Below, in pieces: positions 54,154-62,820 of a stretch of 64,000 nucleotides of DNA. Position numbers and translations under genes: made by a program. The stretch spans positions 1-64,000 of the forward strand of contig NZ_PKRO01000003.1 in NCBI RefSeq assembly GCF_002855495.1, written 5' to 3'. Every line of letters begins with the position of its first letter. Within the stretch, counting starts at the first letter, position 1. Source of the stretch: Porphyrobacter sp. TH134 (GTDB lineage Bacteria > Pseudomonadota > Alphaproteobacteria > Sphingomonadales > Sphingomonadaceae). The notes under the pieces are model-generated. The model was given only the letters and a program-made list of their open reading frames with translations, made no database searches and was not told where the DNA came from.

Positions 54154-55218
54154 TTACAGCGGCGACCAGTCGCTGGCGTCTTCCTCATGCTCGACCTCGA
54201 CCGTCTTGGTCTCGGTCGAGGTGCGATCGGGCAGGTAGCCGAGCACCGCATCGAGCAGTTCGGGGATGCCCGCGCCGGTCACGCCGGACACCGCGAACAC
54301 CTTGTCCGCACCGGCGGCCAGCAATTCCTCGCTATAGGCCTCGACCAGTTCAGCATCCGCCAGGTCGAGCTTGTTGAGCACCACCAGCCGCGCCTTGTCC
54401 TCAAGGCCCGCGCCGTAGGCTGCCAGTTCATCCTCGACGATCCGCATCGCTTCGGCAGGGTCGGCGTCTTCGGTGCCGGTGATGTCGATCAGGTGGATCA
54501 GCACCCGGCAGCGTTCGATATGGCCGAGGAAGCGGTCACCGATCCCGACGCCTTCGGCTGCGCCTTCGATCAGGCCCGGAATATCCGCCAGAACGAATTC
54601 GCGGCCCTTGTGGCGCACCACACCCAGCTTTGGCACCAGCGTGGTGAAGGCATAGGCGCCCACCTTCGCGCCCGCATTGGACACAGCATTGATGAAGGTC
54701 GATTTGCCCGCGTTCGGCATGCCCACAAGGCCAACATCGGCCAGCAGCTTGAGCCGCAGCCACACCCAGGCTTCCTGACCGGGTATCCCGTCCTGATGCT
54801 GGCGCGGGGCACGGTTGGTGGACGTCTTGTAGCTCGCGTTGCCACGCCCGCCCATCCCGCCTTCAAGGAAGGTGACGCGCTGGCCGACCTGCGTGAAATC
54901 GGCGAGCACTTCTTCCTTGTCTTCGGACAAGACCTGCGTTCCGACCGGCACCTTGATGACGAGCGGCTTGGCCGACGCGCCCGTGCGGTCCTTGCCCATC
55001 CCGTGCTGACCACGCGGGGCTTTGAAATGCTGCGAATAGCGGAAGTCGATCAGCGTGTTGAGGCCCGCTACGGCTTCAAACACGATGTCGCCGCCGTTGC
55101 CGCCGTTGCCGCCGTCAGGGCCGCCATATTCGACGTACATCTCACGCCGGAACGAGACGGCGCCGGGGCCGCCTCCGCCGGACTTCACATAGATCTTGGC
55201 TTGGTCGAGAAAATGCAT
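54154..55218 (-). CDS. obgE: GTPase ObgE/CgtA
   Basis: Essential ribosome-associated GTPase, 354 residues. The N-terminal Obg glycine-rich domain has long K-S-G-G-G-G-P-G-A-V-S-F-R-R and G-G-P-D-G-G-N-G-G-N-G-G runs. The G domain has G1 N-A-G-K-S-T-F near residue 170, G3 D-I-P-G-L-I-E-G-A-A-E-G, and G4 L-N-K-L-D-L. A short acidic C-terminal tail ends the protein. First gene of the obgE-proB-epimerase operon. Confidence 0.95.
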   Translation of the reverse strand: MHFLDQAKIYVKSGGGGPGAVSFRREMYVEYGGPDGGNGGNGGDIVFEAVAGLNTLIDFRYSQHFKAPRGQHGMGKDRTGASAKPLVIKVPVGTQVLSEDKEEVLADFTQVGQRVTFLEGGMGGRGNASYKTSTNRAPRQHQDGIPGQEAWVWLRLKLLADVGLVGMPNAGKSTFINAVSNAGAKVGAYAFTTLVPKLGVVRHKGREFVLADIPGLIEGAAEGVGIGDRFLGHIERCRVLIHLIDITGTEDADPAEAMRIVEDELAAYGAGLEDKARLVVLNKLDLADAELVEAYSEELLAAGADKVFAVSGVTGAGIPELLDAVLGYLPDRTSTETKTVEVEHEEDASDWSPL

Positions 55219-55266
55219 CGCGCGCCCATAGGCAATTTTTGCTGCGATTGCGAGGGGAATGGCACG

Positions 55267-56184
55267 TCAGAGCCTTGCTATGAACGGAGCGAGCCTCTCG
55301 GGCACATCGTCCGGCGTGTGGACAAGGCACGAAAGCACTTCGGCGCTTTCCACCAGACGCGGCCCCGGACGGTTGAACAGGTGGTGGCCATCGACCGCAA
55401 ACACCCGCCCCTCGCGCACCGCGCGCAAGGCCTGCCATTGCGGCTCAGCCAGCAGCGCGCGGGCTTCGGGAAGGGTCTGGCCGAGCTGGTAGCCGCAGGG
55501 CATCAGCGCGATGATATCAGGATCGGCGGCGGCGATCGCGTCAAAGGTGATCCAGTGCGAATGGACGCCGGGGTCGGCCAGCAGCGGATCGGCCCCGGCA
55601 GCGCGCACCAGTTCGGGCACCCAGTTGCCGGCTACCATCAGCGGTTCCATCCATTCGACCGCGAGCATGGTCGGGCGCGGAGCCACTGGTTTGGGCAGCG
55701 CGGCGATTCCCGCCTGCATCCGCGCCGCAGCAGGGGCGGCGCGGTCCGGCACGCCCGCCGCATCGGCCACCCGCTGAAGATCGCCGTACACGTCCGACAG
55801 ATCATCGGGTGCGAGCGAGACCAGCACGGGCGGCGTGCCAACCCATGCCGCCAGCGCTTCCTCCAGATCGGCGGGCGTCACGGCGCAGACAGCGCATTGC
55901 GCCTGCGTCAGGATCACATCAGGCCTGAGCGAACGCAGCAGAGCGGCATCGACATCATAGACCGACAGGCCCTTCTCGACGATCGCCTTCACCCGGTCTT
56001 CGATCGCTTGCGATGTCAGCCCCTTTTCCAGCTTGGTCGAGGTACAAACCGGCAGCGCTTTCACCGCCGGGGGAAAGTCGCATTCGTGGCTGCGGCCCAC
56101 CAAATTGCCCTCCAACCCCAGCGCCACCGCGAGTTCGGTGGCGCTGGGGAGCAGCGAGACGATGCGCAAAGGCTGGTTGGTCAT
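55267..56184 (-). CDS. Cobalamin-binding protein, BtuF-like, without signal peptide
   Basis: 305-residue protein of the periplasmic-binding-protein class III (BtuF/FhuD) fold. I see I-V-S-L-L-P-S-A-T-E-L at the N-terminus, S-H-E-C-D-F-P, a middle L-E-P/L-A-V-E-W region, and a late V-D-G-H-H-L-F-N-R-P-G-P-R typical of cobalamin-binding proteins. Unlike BtuF it has no signal peptide, so it probably acts in the cytoplasm, for example holding or trafficking B12. Its start overlaps the stop of the membrane-protein gene by 4 bases in the riboswitch-controlled operon. Confidence 0.82.
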   Translation of the reverse strand: MTNQPLRIVSLLPSATELAVALGLEGNLVGRSHECDFPPAVKALPVCTSTKLEKGLTSQAIEDRVKAIVEKGLSVYDVDAALLRSLRPDVILTQAQCAVCAVTPADLEEALAAWVGTPPVLVSLAPDDLSDVYGDLQRVADAAGVPDRAAPAAARMQAGIAALPKPVAPRPTMLAVEWMEPLMVAGNWVPELVRAAGADPLLADPGVHSHWITFDAIAAADPDIIALMPCGYQLGQTLPEARALLAEPQWQALRAVREGRVFAVDGHHLFNRPGPRLVESAEVLSCLVHTPDDVPERLAPFIARL

Positions 56185-56699
56185 ACCCGTCGGCGCCTAT
56201 CAGCCAGCGCCGGGATGCGCGCCAGCACCTGCCAGCCGAGCCACAGCCCGGCAAACCACAGCGCATCATTCAGCGCGATTTGCGCGACGATGTGCGGGGC
56301 AAACAGCGCCGGATCGCCGAACGGCAGGGCGTAGGCGAACAGGCTGACTTCAAACGCAGCAAACGCGCCAACAAAGGCGAGCAGCGGGTTGTCCTGTGCC
56401 TTTGCCAACCCGCGGGCCGCGGCAAAGGCGATCAAGCTGGACACCAGCAGCGAAAGACCCGCCGCGAATGTCGGCGCGTCCCACGGGAAGCCCATCAGCC
56501 CAAAACCGAGCACCTGATTGCCCAGCCAGCACAGCGCGACCGTCGCCAGCCCCCGCCGCGCCGGCATCGCGAGCGCACAGATCGTCGCGATGGCCGCGAA
56601 CGGCATCATGCAGGCCAGCACCACCGTACCTGTGAGCGTGGTGGCGGCGAGCACCGCAGGCAATGCCAGCGCGGGGAGCGATTTTGCAAAATCCGTCAT
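56181..56699 (-). CDS. Small membrane protein of the B12 uptake operon (BtuM-like candidate)
   Basis: 172-residue hydrophobic protein with about five or six membrane helices, encoded between btuB and the cobalamin-binding gene. It shows a C-W-L-G-N-Q-V-L-G-F segment followed by G-F-P-W-D-A near residue 70. Size and a cysteine in that place recall BtuM, the small solitary inner-membrane B12 transporters described in Gram-negatives; this is inference from size, cysteine and context. The third of three tandem ATGs was chosen because GGAGG is seven bases upstream. Confidence 0.7.
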   Translation of the reverse strand: MTDFAKSLPALALPAVLAATTLTGTVVLACMMPFAAIATICALAMPARRGLATVALCWLGNQVLGFGLMGFPWDAPTFAAGLSLLVSSLIAFAAARGLAKAQDNPLLAFVGAFAAFEVSLFAYALPFGDPALFAPHIVAQIALNDALWFAGLWLGWQVLARIPALADRRRRV

Positions 56700-56712
56700 C
56701 ATCATGCCTCCT

Positions 56713-58659
56713 TCAGAACCGCGCTTCGACGCCCACAACCGCCGAACGGCCTGGGGAGACAAAGCTGAACACTTGCTCGTACCGGTCTCCCAGCAGGTTA
56801 TCGATGCGGGCAAAGATGCTGACCTGATCGGTCATCCGGGCGCGCGCGTTAAGATTGACGAGCGTGTAATCGTCCAACTGCACCCGCACCGGAACAAAGC
56901 TGGGATCGATGAAGGCCACATCCGGCGTTACGCCATTGTGACGCACCACAAGCGTGGCAGACGCGGCATCGCCCGGCGCGCTCCACGTCAGCGCCGCGCT
57001 GGCGATGTGTTCGGGACGGCGGACTTCTTCCACGCCGTTTTCCTCGGCATCAAGGTAGCTATAGGCCGCATCCACGCTCCACTGCGGGGCGAGCCGGGCG
57101 TTCAGCGATACCTCAACCCCGCGCTGGTTGCTCACCGTGGTGCGATTGGCCGGGGTCGCGATGAAGGTAGGGGCGGGGAACGTGGTGAAAATTTCCCCCT
57201 CCAGCTCGCTGTTGAAATAGGTCACGGCCAAGCTGGCACTATCGCCCAGCTGCTGGTCAAGCCCGACTTCCCACCCGGTCGACTTTTCGGGCCGGAGGTT
57301 TTCATTGCCGATGAAGCGGCCATCGACAAAGCCATACAGCTCGAAAAAGCCGGGGTTCTTGACCCCGCTGCCCGCCGCAGCGCGCAGGCGGGTGGTGTCG
57401 GTCACGCGGTAGCCCGCGCCGACACGGAAGGTGGTGGCATCCGCAAACAGATCGTTGATGTCGTGGCGCAGTGCCGCCGACAGGTCGAACGCTTCGCCAG
57501 CATAGCGATATTCACCCACCAGGCCGACCTGTTCGATCTCTCGCCGCCCGTTGAAGGCAAAGCCGCCCGGTGTGGTGTTGCGGAACCCCTCGACCTCGTA
57601 ATCAGCGGCGAAGGTGAGATTGTGCTGATCCGCCAAGGCGAAGGCGCTGACATAGGAGGCCTTTACGCGGTCGCCTTCGCTTCCGCTCGACTTGCCGAAG
57701 GCGGTGAAGGTTTCGCGGGTGACATCGGCGATCTGGGCTGAAAGGTCATGGGTCCAGCGCCCCTCCAGCGTTTCCATCTTTGCCCCGACCAGCGCATAGA
57801 CAGCCTCGTTGGTGAAGCGGGTGCCGGGACTGTCGATGATGAAGCCGAAGGTGGGGCTGGCGGTGTCGGAATCGCTGTCGTTGGATTGGCCTTCGGTGCG
57901 GATGAAGCGGGCTGCGGCGCGCAGTTGCACAGTGTCGCTCAGATCGACCGCGCCCTTGCCCGCGACAGTGTAGCTGTCGCGACCAATATCACGGACGCCG
58001 CCTCGCGCATTGGGTTGGCCATCGGTGCTGACCACCGTGGCAGAAAGGGCTGCGTCCCATGTGTCACCGGCTGCGCCATAACGCAGCGCGCCGTTGACAG
58101 TGCCTTGCGTGCCGCCCTCAAGCCGCGCGGCAAAGCCGGGCACAGCGCGCCCGCTGGCGCTTTGGTAAGCGACCACGCCGCCGATGGCGTCAGGGCCATA
58201 AAGCGCGGATTGCTGGCCGCGCAGCACTTCGACCCGGGCGCCGGGCTCGACCTGAAGCGTGCCGATGTCGAATTCGCCCGCGAAGGGATCGGACACTTCG
58301 ATCCCGTCGACCAGCACGAGCACGTGATTGCCCTCGGAGCCGCGCAGCCGGATCTGGGTCTGGCCTGCGATACCTGCAACCGCCACGCCGGGCACATCGC
58401 GCAGGATATCGGCAATGTCGCGGGTCTGGCGCTGTTCGAGCTGTTCGGCGGTGATGATGAGGGCGGAGCCGGTGAATTCGGAGATGGAAACCGTTGGCAG
58501 GCGGCTGGCCGACACAAGGATCGGCTCCGGCGTGACGCGCTCGCCGACCGGGTCACCCTCGTCGACATAGGGTTCTTGCGAGACCTGCTGCGCGGCCACA
58601 GGCGCAGCCCAAGCCAGCGCCGCCCCAGCGACGCTGCCCAACAATACAAAATTTTTCAC
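56713..58659 (-). CDS. btuB: TonB-dependent vitamin B12 receptor
   Basis: Outer-membrane TonB-dependent transporter, 648 residues, taking up cobalamin. Signal peptide ends near P-V-A-A-Q-Q. The plug domain has L-V-S-A-S-R-L-P near residue 50 (TonB-box region just before), R-D-V-P-G-V-A-V and V-L-V-D-G-I-E-V. The 22-strand barrel ends with an aromatic last residue (V-E-A-R-F). Size is close to BtuB (about 610-650). Substrate assignment rests on the cobalamin riboswitch directly upstream and on the BtuF-like gene downstream. Confidence 0.92.
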   Translation of the reverse strand: MKNFVLLGSVAGAALAWAAPVAAQQVSQEPYVDEGDPVGERVTPEPILVSASRLPTVSISEFTGSALIITAEQLEQRQTRDIADILRDVPGVAVAGIAGQTQIRLRGSEGNHVLVLVDGIEVSDPFAGEFDIGTLQVEPGARVEVLRGQQSALYGPDAIGGVVAYQSASGRAVPGFAARLEGGTQGTVNGALRYGAAGDTWDAALSATVVSTDGQPNARGGVRDIGRDSYTVAGKGAVDLSDTVQLRAAARFIRTEGQSNDSDSDTASPTFGFIIDSPGTRFTNEAVYALVGAKMETLEGRWTHDLSAQIADVTRETFTAFGKSSGSEGDRVKASYVSAFALADQHNLTFAADYEVEGFRNTTPGGFAFNGRREIEQVGLVGEYRYAGEAFDLSAALRHDINDLFADATTFRVGAGYRVTDTTRLRAAAGSGVKNPGFFELYGFVDGRFIGNENLRPEKSTGWEVGLDQQLGDSASLAVTYFNSELEGEIFTTFPAPTFIATPANRTTVSNQRGVEVSLNARLAPQWSVDAAYSYLDAEENGVEEVRRPEHIASAALTWSAPGDAASATLVVRHNGVTPDVAFIDPSFVPVRVQLDDYTLVNLNARARMTDQVSIFARIDNLLGDRYEQVFSFVSPGRSAVVGVEARF

Positions 58660-58779
58660 GGATTCCTCCCGTTATCAGCAACATGGTGGCCGCGAGGGAA
58701 CCTTCCCCCACAGCCCAGCGATGTCGCTCACAACGAAAGTGGTTCCGCGCCTGGCCAATCCCTGAGCCGGGCAAAGAGC

Positions 58780-58955
58780 GACACGCCCCGGTCGGTCTCC
58801 TGGCTCACGGATCAACGCATCCGGTGCTCACCTTCCCAGCGGCCCGAGGGCCCCCAGTGGCTGCCCCTACCGGGGCGCGCAACCAGATACTCACCGCTTA
58901 CAGTTGCAGGGACAGCTGCGGAATCAAACCGCATTCCCGTTACCGAAACGCGGGG
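58780..58955 (-). ncRNA. Cobalamin riboswitch
   Basis: On the minus strand the segment reads through the conserved B12-riboswitch blocks in order: GCGGTTTGATTCCGCAGCTG, then TCCCTGCAACTGTAAGC, CAGCCACTGG, CTGGGAAGG, and GAGCCAGGAGACC. These are the conserved core and binding-pocket sequences of this RNA class. It ends about 120 bases before the btuB start, leaving room for an expression platform. High cobalamin would be expected to turn the btuB operon off. Confidence 0.93.
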
Positions 58956-59127
58956 CAAGCGATAGCGTCAGGCAAAGCCGACGGCAAGCGGTGTAAAGTG
59001 GAAGAATAGGGATTGCGCAGATCGGCCCAAAGGGCCGCATGGCCGATCGGCCGCCGCGCCTTATGGCGCGATGGCCAAGCGGGCCGGACGGCCCGCGCAG
59101 CGCTTGCAAGTTAAAACAAGAAATACC

Positions 59128-59203
<76 letters not shown>

Positions 59204-59331
59204 GTTCCAGGTTTTTGCGCCCGCGTGCCATTCCCAAAAGGAAAGCGGGCAGGCGCGCGCAATAACTGCAAGCCGGGGCCCATGCAACGCAAGATTTTTT
59301 CGCGCTGCGGCCCCGGTTTGACTGGCGCTCC

Positions 59332-60264
59332 CTACTGGCCCTTACCGGGCGCGGGAGTGGGCGCGATCGGCTGAACCACCGGCTGCGACATCACGCCTTC
59401 GTTCACCGGAATGACGGGCACTGGCAGCCCGGTCACCGGATCGATCACCGTCTGGGCAGCGGGATCGGAGGCGCCCATCACCGCCATGCCCGAACGGGCC
59501 TGCTGCACCGCAACCCAGCCCGGCTGCGAGGCGCCGTACATCGCGCCCCACTTTGCATCCCACGCAGCCGACGCCTGCTGATAGGCCTCGAACTCGTTGA
59601 AGAACTGGTCGAACGGCAACAGCAAACCATCAAAATTGGCCCGCGCGAATTCGAGCGGATTGGCAGGCGGGGTCATCAACACGCGGTTCGACATTTCGAG
59701 CGCCGCACGGCAGAACCCGGCGCGCGCGGCAGGCTCTGCAAAGAAATTGTAAACCTGCGTGGTATAGCCATCGCGCGCCACAATCGCATCGCGCCGCACG
59801 CGGAAGCGGCTGGTGTAGCTCTTTTCCAGCCGATCATTGACCGCCTTCAGCGATTTGACGTTCTTGGTCAGAAACGCGCGGTAGCCTTCGAGGACCGGTT
59901 CGTAATCAGGCCCAAGGCAATTGAGCGCAGCGACGTTCCAGGCCGAACGCAGGTTCCAGACCAATTGGTCGTCGGACAGGTTGCTGTTGACCGTGACACG
60001 CCGACCGTCAGGCCCGCGCGGCGGCAGGTCCATCACGTAATGCGCCCCGCCCGGCGGGAGCGGGCGGTAGGGCACGGCTTCGACCACCACCGGCGGCGGG
60101 GGCGGCGGGGGCGGGGGCGGCGGGGGCGGCGCCGGTGTGGCACAGGCCGCCAGCACAGCGCTGGTCGCTGCCAACATGGTAATGGTCACGCCAAAGCGCT
60201 TGCGCGTGGTGGCCTGCGCAAGCCCGCCATGCGCGGATGACGACGTGGGGGAAGCCGCGTTCAT
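59332..60264 (-). CDS. Polyproline lipoprotein of unknown function
   Basis: 310 residues. A basic N-terminus and hydrophobic segment lead to the lipobox L-A-A-C near residue 41, then a striking run of about 13 prolines (P-A-P followed by P only). A soluble domain follows with three more cysteines, N-C-L near residue 120 and F-C-R near 185 among them, and a helical look. The C-terminus is Pro/Val-rich (V-P-V-I-P-V-N). No family recognised. Start 60264 has AGGAGAG upstream. The polyproline may span the periplasm or cell wall. Confidence 0.68.
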   Translation of the reverse strand: MNAASPTSSSAHGGLAQATTRKRFGVTITMLAATSAVLAACATPAPPPPPPPPPPPPPVVVEAVPYRPLPPGGAHYVMDLPPRGPDGRRVTVNSNLSDDQLVWNLRSAWNVAALNCLGPDYEPVLEGYRAFLTKNVKSLKAVNDRLEKSYTSRFRVRRDAIVARDGYTTQVYNFFAEPAARAGFCRAALEMSNRVLMTPPANPLEFARANFDGLLLPFDQFFNEFEAYQQASAAWDAKWGAMYGASQPGWVAVQQARSGMAVMGASDPAAQTVIDPVTGLPVPVIPVNEGVMSQPVVQPIAPTPAPGKGQ

Positions 60265-60464
60265 TGGGGTATCTCTCCTGCTGCGGTCTGAATGGGCCGC
60301 CAAGGGCGTGGATGCGCGCCGACGGCTTGCTCCAGCCTGAAGCGCAGCGATACCGACCCTCGGTTAGAATGCAAATGCCCGGAGCTTAAGGAAAGCCCCG
60401 GGCATCCGATATTTCAACATCTGTGCGTCAGACCGAAGCCCTGGCCAGTGGCGTGGCGGACCGC

Positions 60465-61208
60465 TTACTCGCGGTTGCCAAGGAAGCTGAGCAAGAACTG
60501 GAACATGTTGATGAAGTCCAGATAAAGGCTCAGCGCGCCCAGGATCACGGCCTTGCCCGCAAACTGCGTGCCGCGCAGATACTGGTACTCGTTCTTCAGG
60601 CGCTGCGTATCGTAAGCGGTCAGACCGGCGAAGATCAGCACGCCGATGAAGCTGATCGCGTAATGGAACGCGGGGCTCTGGAGGAACAGGTTGATGACCA
60701 TCGCCACCAGCAGGCCGATCACGCCCATGATGAGGAAGCTGCCGAGACCCGACAGGCTCTTCTTGGTGGTGTAGCCGTACAGCGACAGACCGGCAAAGGC
60801 CGCGGCGGTGGCGAAGAAGGTCGTGGCGATCGAACCGCCGGTGTAAACCAGAAAGATCGACGACAGCGACAGGCCCATCAGCGTCGCAAAGCCCCAGAAC
60901 ATCAGTTGGAGCGTGCCGGTGCTGAAGCGGTTGGCGCCAAAGCTCATGGCGAACACGATGGCGAGCGGCGACAGGCCGACAACCCAACGCAGAGCACTGA
61001 AGTGAATCGTTTCCGCGATGCCGCTGCTGAAAGCCAGCAGCGCGACGATCCCGGTCAGCAGAATGCCCGAGGTCATGTAATTGTAGATCGAGAGCATGTG
61101 CGAACGCAGGCCCTCATCAAAGCTCACGCGGCCGGCGACATCGCCTCCGGCGCGGGGCACGGAGCCCAGCCGCTGCGCATCGCGCGAGGTGTCATTCCAG
61201 TCAGCCAT
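60465..61208 (-). CDS. Bax inhibitor-1/YccA family membrane protein
   Basis: 247-residue inner-membrane protein with seven predicted helices, of the BI-1/TMBIM family. Some bacterial members conduct Ca2+ and others (YccA of E. coli) modulate the FtsH protease. Visible: a cytosolic N-terminus, M-T-S-G-I-L-L-T-G, an N-R-F-S-T-G-T-L segment, G-L-S-L-Y-G-Y-T-T-K and the late G-L-T-A-Y-D-T-Q motif with conserved Asp. Length is typical (about 230-250). It is monocistronic between the lipoprotein and proC. Confidence 0.92.
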   Translation of the reverse strand: MADWNDTSRDAQRLGSVPRAGGDVAGRVSFDEGLRSHMLSIYNYMTSGILLTGIVALLAFSSGIAETIHFSALRWVVGLSPLAIVFAMSFGANRFSTGTLQLMFWGFATLMGLSLSSIFLVYTGGSIATTFFATAAAFAGLSLYGYTTKKSLSGLGSFLIMGVIGLLVAMVINLFLQSPAFHYAISFIGVLIFAGLTAYDTQRLKNEYQYLRGTQFAGKAVILGALSLYLDFINMFQFLLSFLGNRE

Positions 61209-61349
61209 TGCGAAACCCTTAGCCTTTCTTATCGGAGCGCGGAAACGCCCGCGCTCTCCAATGCGGCGAATATCGGAGTTTCGGCAGCGCTTTTCAAGCG
61301 AAACCGGATTGCAATCGGCGCAATTCGTTCAGATTAACCGATGTTAATC

Positions 61350-62141
61350 TTAACTGCCGCGAGAGAGTGCTGCGCCCTTTTCGGCGGTGGCGCGCAAGGT
61401 GTCGGTCAGCAGCCGCCGCAGCGCCCTACCCTCGTCAAGCACATTGAGGCCTTCGCGGGTCATTCCGCCCGGACTGGCAACCCGGTCAGCAAGGGTCGCA
61501 GGGCCAACATCGGCGTTGGCCGCCAGCGCGGCTGCACCCTCAACGGTGGCCAGCGCGAGACTGGCCGCCGTGCTCTCCTCCAGGCCCAGATCCACGGCCG
61601 CGCCCGCCAGCGCATCGATAAAGCGGTAAACAAAGCCCGGCCCCGATCCGGCAAGCGCGGTCACCAGATCGAACTGTGTCTCATCATCCAGCCACACCGC
61701 ACTGCCGAGGGTATCGAACAGCGCGAACACGGCCGCGCGCGGCGCTTCGGCAAGACCGGTATGGCTCAGGATGACCGGCGATTTGTTGATCCGCGCTGCC
61801 AGATTGGGCATCACCCGTACATGCGCGGCAGCCTGCGGAAAGGCGGCGGCGAGCTGCGCCAGCGTGATCCCGGCGAGCAGCGAGAATACTGTCCGGCCCG
61901 CGGTCACATCCTGCAAACCCGGCCCCAACGCACCCAATTGCTGCGGCTTGAACCCGAGCAAGACCGCATCATGCGCGCCCGGCAGATCGGCGGCATTGCG
62001 GTAAAGCGCAACGCCATCCGGCGCATCGGGCAACGCGGGATCGAGCACGCTGAACCGCGCGGGCGGCTCGCCAGCAGCCAGCCAACCGGCCAGCATCGCC
62101 CCACCCATGTTGCCGCAGCCGATGATAAGTAGGTGGTTCAT
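61350..62141 (-). CDS. proC: Pyrroline-5-carboxylate reductase
   Basis: NAD(P)H-dependent last step of proline synthesis, 263 residues. N-terminal Rossmann I-I-G-C-G-N-M-G-G-A-M. The middle V-M-P-N-L-A-A-R and late A-L-A-G-S-G-P-G-F-V-Y with V-A-S-P-G-G-M-T match ProC signatures. A start at 62141 was chosen over the long upstream open frame. It follows the YbjN gene by 13 bases. proB is in another operon at 53 kb; proA is not seen. Confidence 0.93.
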   Translation of the reverse strand: MNHLLIIGCGNMGGAMLAGWLAAGEPPARFSVLDPALPDAPDGVALYRNAADLPGAHDAVLLGFKPQQLGALGPGLQDVTAGRTVFSLLAGITLAQLAAAFPQAAAHVRVMPNLAARINKSPVILSHTGLAEAPRAAVFALFDTLGSAVWLDDETQFDLVTALAGSGPGFVYRFIDALAGAAVDLGLEESTAASLALATVEGAAALAANADVGPATLADRVASPGGMTREGLNVLDEGRALRRLLTDTLRATAEKGAALSRGS

Positions 62142-62154
62142 CTTATTCGCGCGC

Positions 62155-62661
62155 TCAAGCCTCGCCCGCAGCGTCAACCATCGCCGCGTCCAAAGCCGCG
62201 CGGGGAGTTTTGCCGCCCCACAGCACAAACTGGAACGCCGGGTAGAACCGGTCGCATTCGTCGATCGCACATTCGACCAGCGACTGCGCCATATCCAGAC
62301 TGAGCCGCCCGCCATCACCCAGCAGCGCGCCGTGGCGATAGAGCAGCACGTCGCCGCTGGACCAGATATCGAAATGCCCCAGCCACATCTGTTCGTTGAC
62401 CAGGCAAAGCAGCTCGTAGGCAGCGGGTTTTTTATCTTCGGTCACGCGAATGTCAGGCAGGCACAGAAACTGAAGCACGCGGTCTTCGGCCCGCCAGATC
62501 GCACGCAGCTGGTAATTGGCCCAGCTGCCCTGCACTTCGCCGGTCATTTCATCATCAGCCACCATTTCGCATGGCCAGCCTCGCGCCTCAAACAGGCTGG
62601 CGAGCATTTCGACGGGGGCGGCTTCGTCCTCGGCGGAATAGTCCATGTCTTGCACTCTCAT
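62155..62661 (-). CDS. YbjN-domain protein
   Basis: 168 residues, YbjN-type sensory/chaperone-like fold related to bacterial T3SS chaperones. Visible features are an acidic N-terminus, L-F-E-A-R-G-W-P-C, then L-C-L-P-D-I-R and a long C-terminal helix L-V-E-C-A-I-D-E-C-D-R-F-Y-P-A. Function is unknown; family members affect motility or stress in enterics. ATG 62646 (M-D-Y-S) is an alternative start. Forms an operon with proC, which starts 13 bases later. Confidence 0.78.
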   Translation of the reverse strand: MRVQDMDYSAEDEAAPVEMLASLFEARGWPCEMVADDEMTGEVQGSWANYQLRAIWRAEDRVLQFLCLPDIRVTEDKKPAAYELLCLVNEQMWLGHFDIWSSGDVLLYRHGALLGDGGRLSLDMAQSLVECAIDECDRFYPAFQFVLWGGKTPRAALDAAMVDAAGEA

Positions 62662-62820
62662 GGCCGGGGGATCGCAGTGGGGGGGAGCAGGTTCACCATT
62701 GGTGCAACGCATGAACGCCTTGGGGCAGGCTTGGCAATCGCCCATGTCAGGCTGGCTGGGGAGAACCGGACAGACCTGTGCAAAGCCTGTGCAAAGAAAG
62801 TGGGGGATCACGCCCAGGCG

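Noticed and set aside
61331..61355. Cluster of TTAA words resembling a CtrA site
   Set aside because: Spacing between the TTAA words is 6 and 2 bases rather than the 7 of the CtrA consensus, and it overlaps the proC stop.
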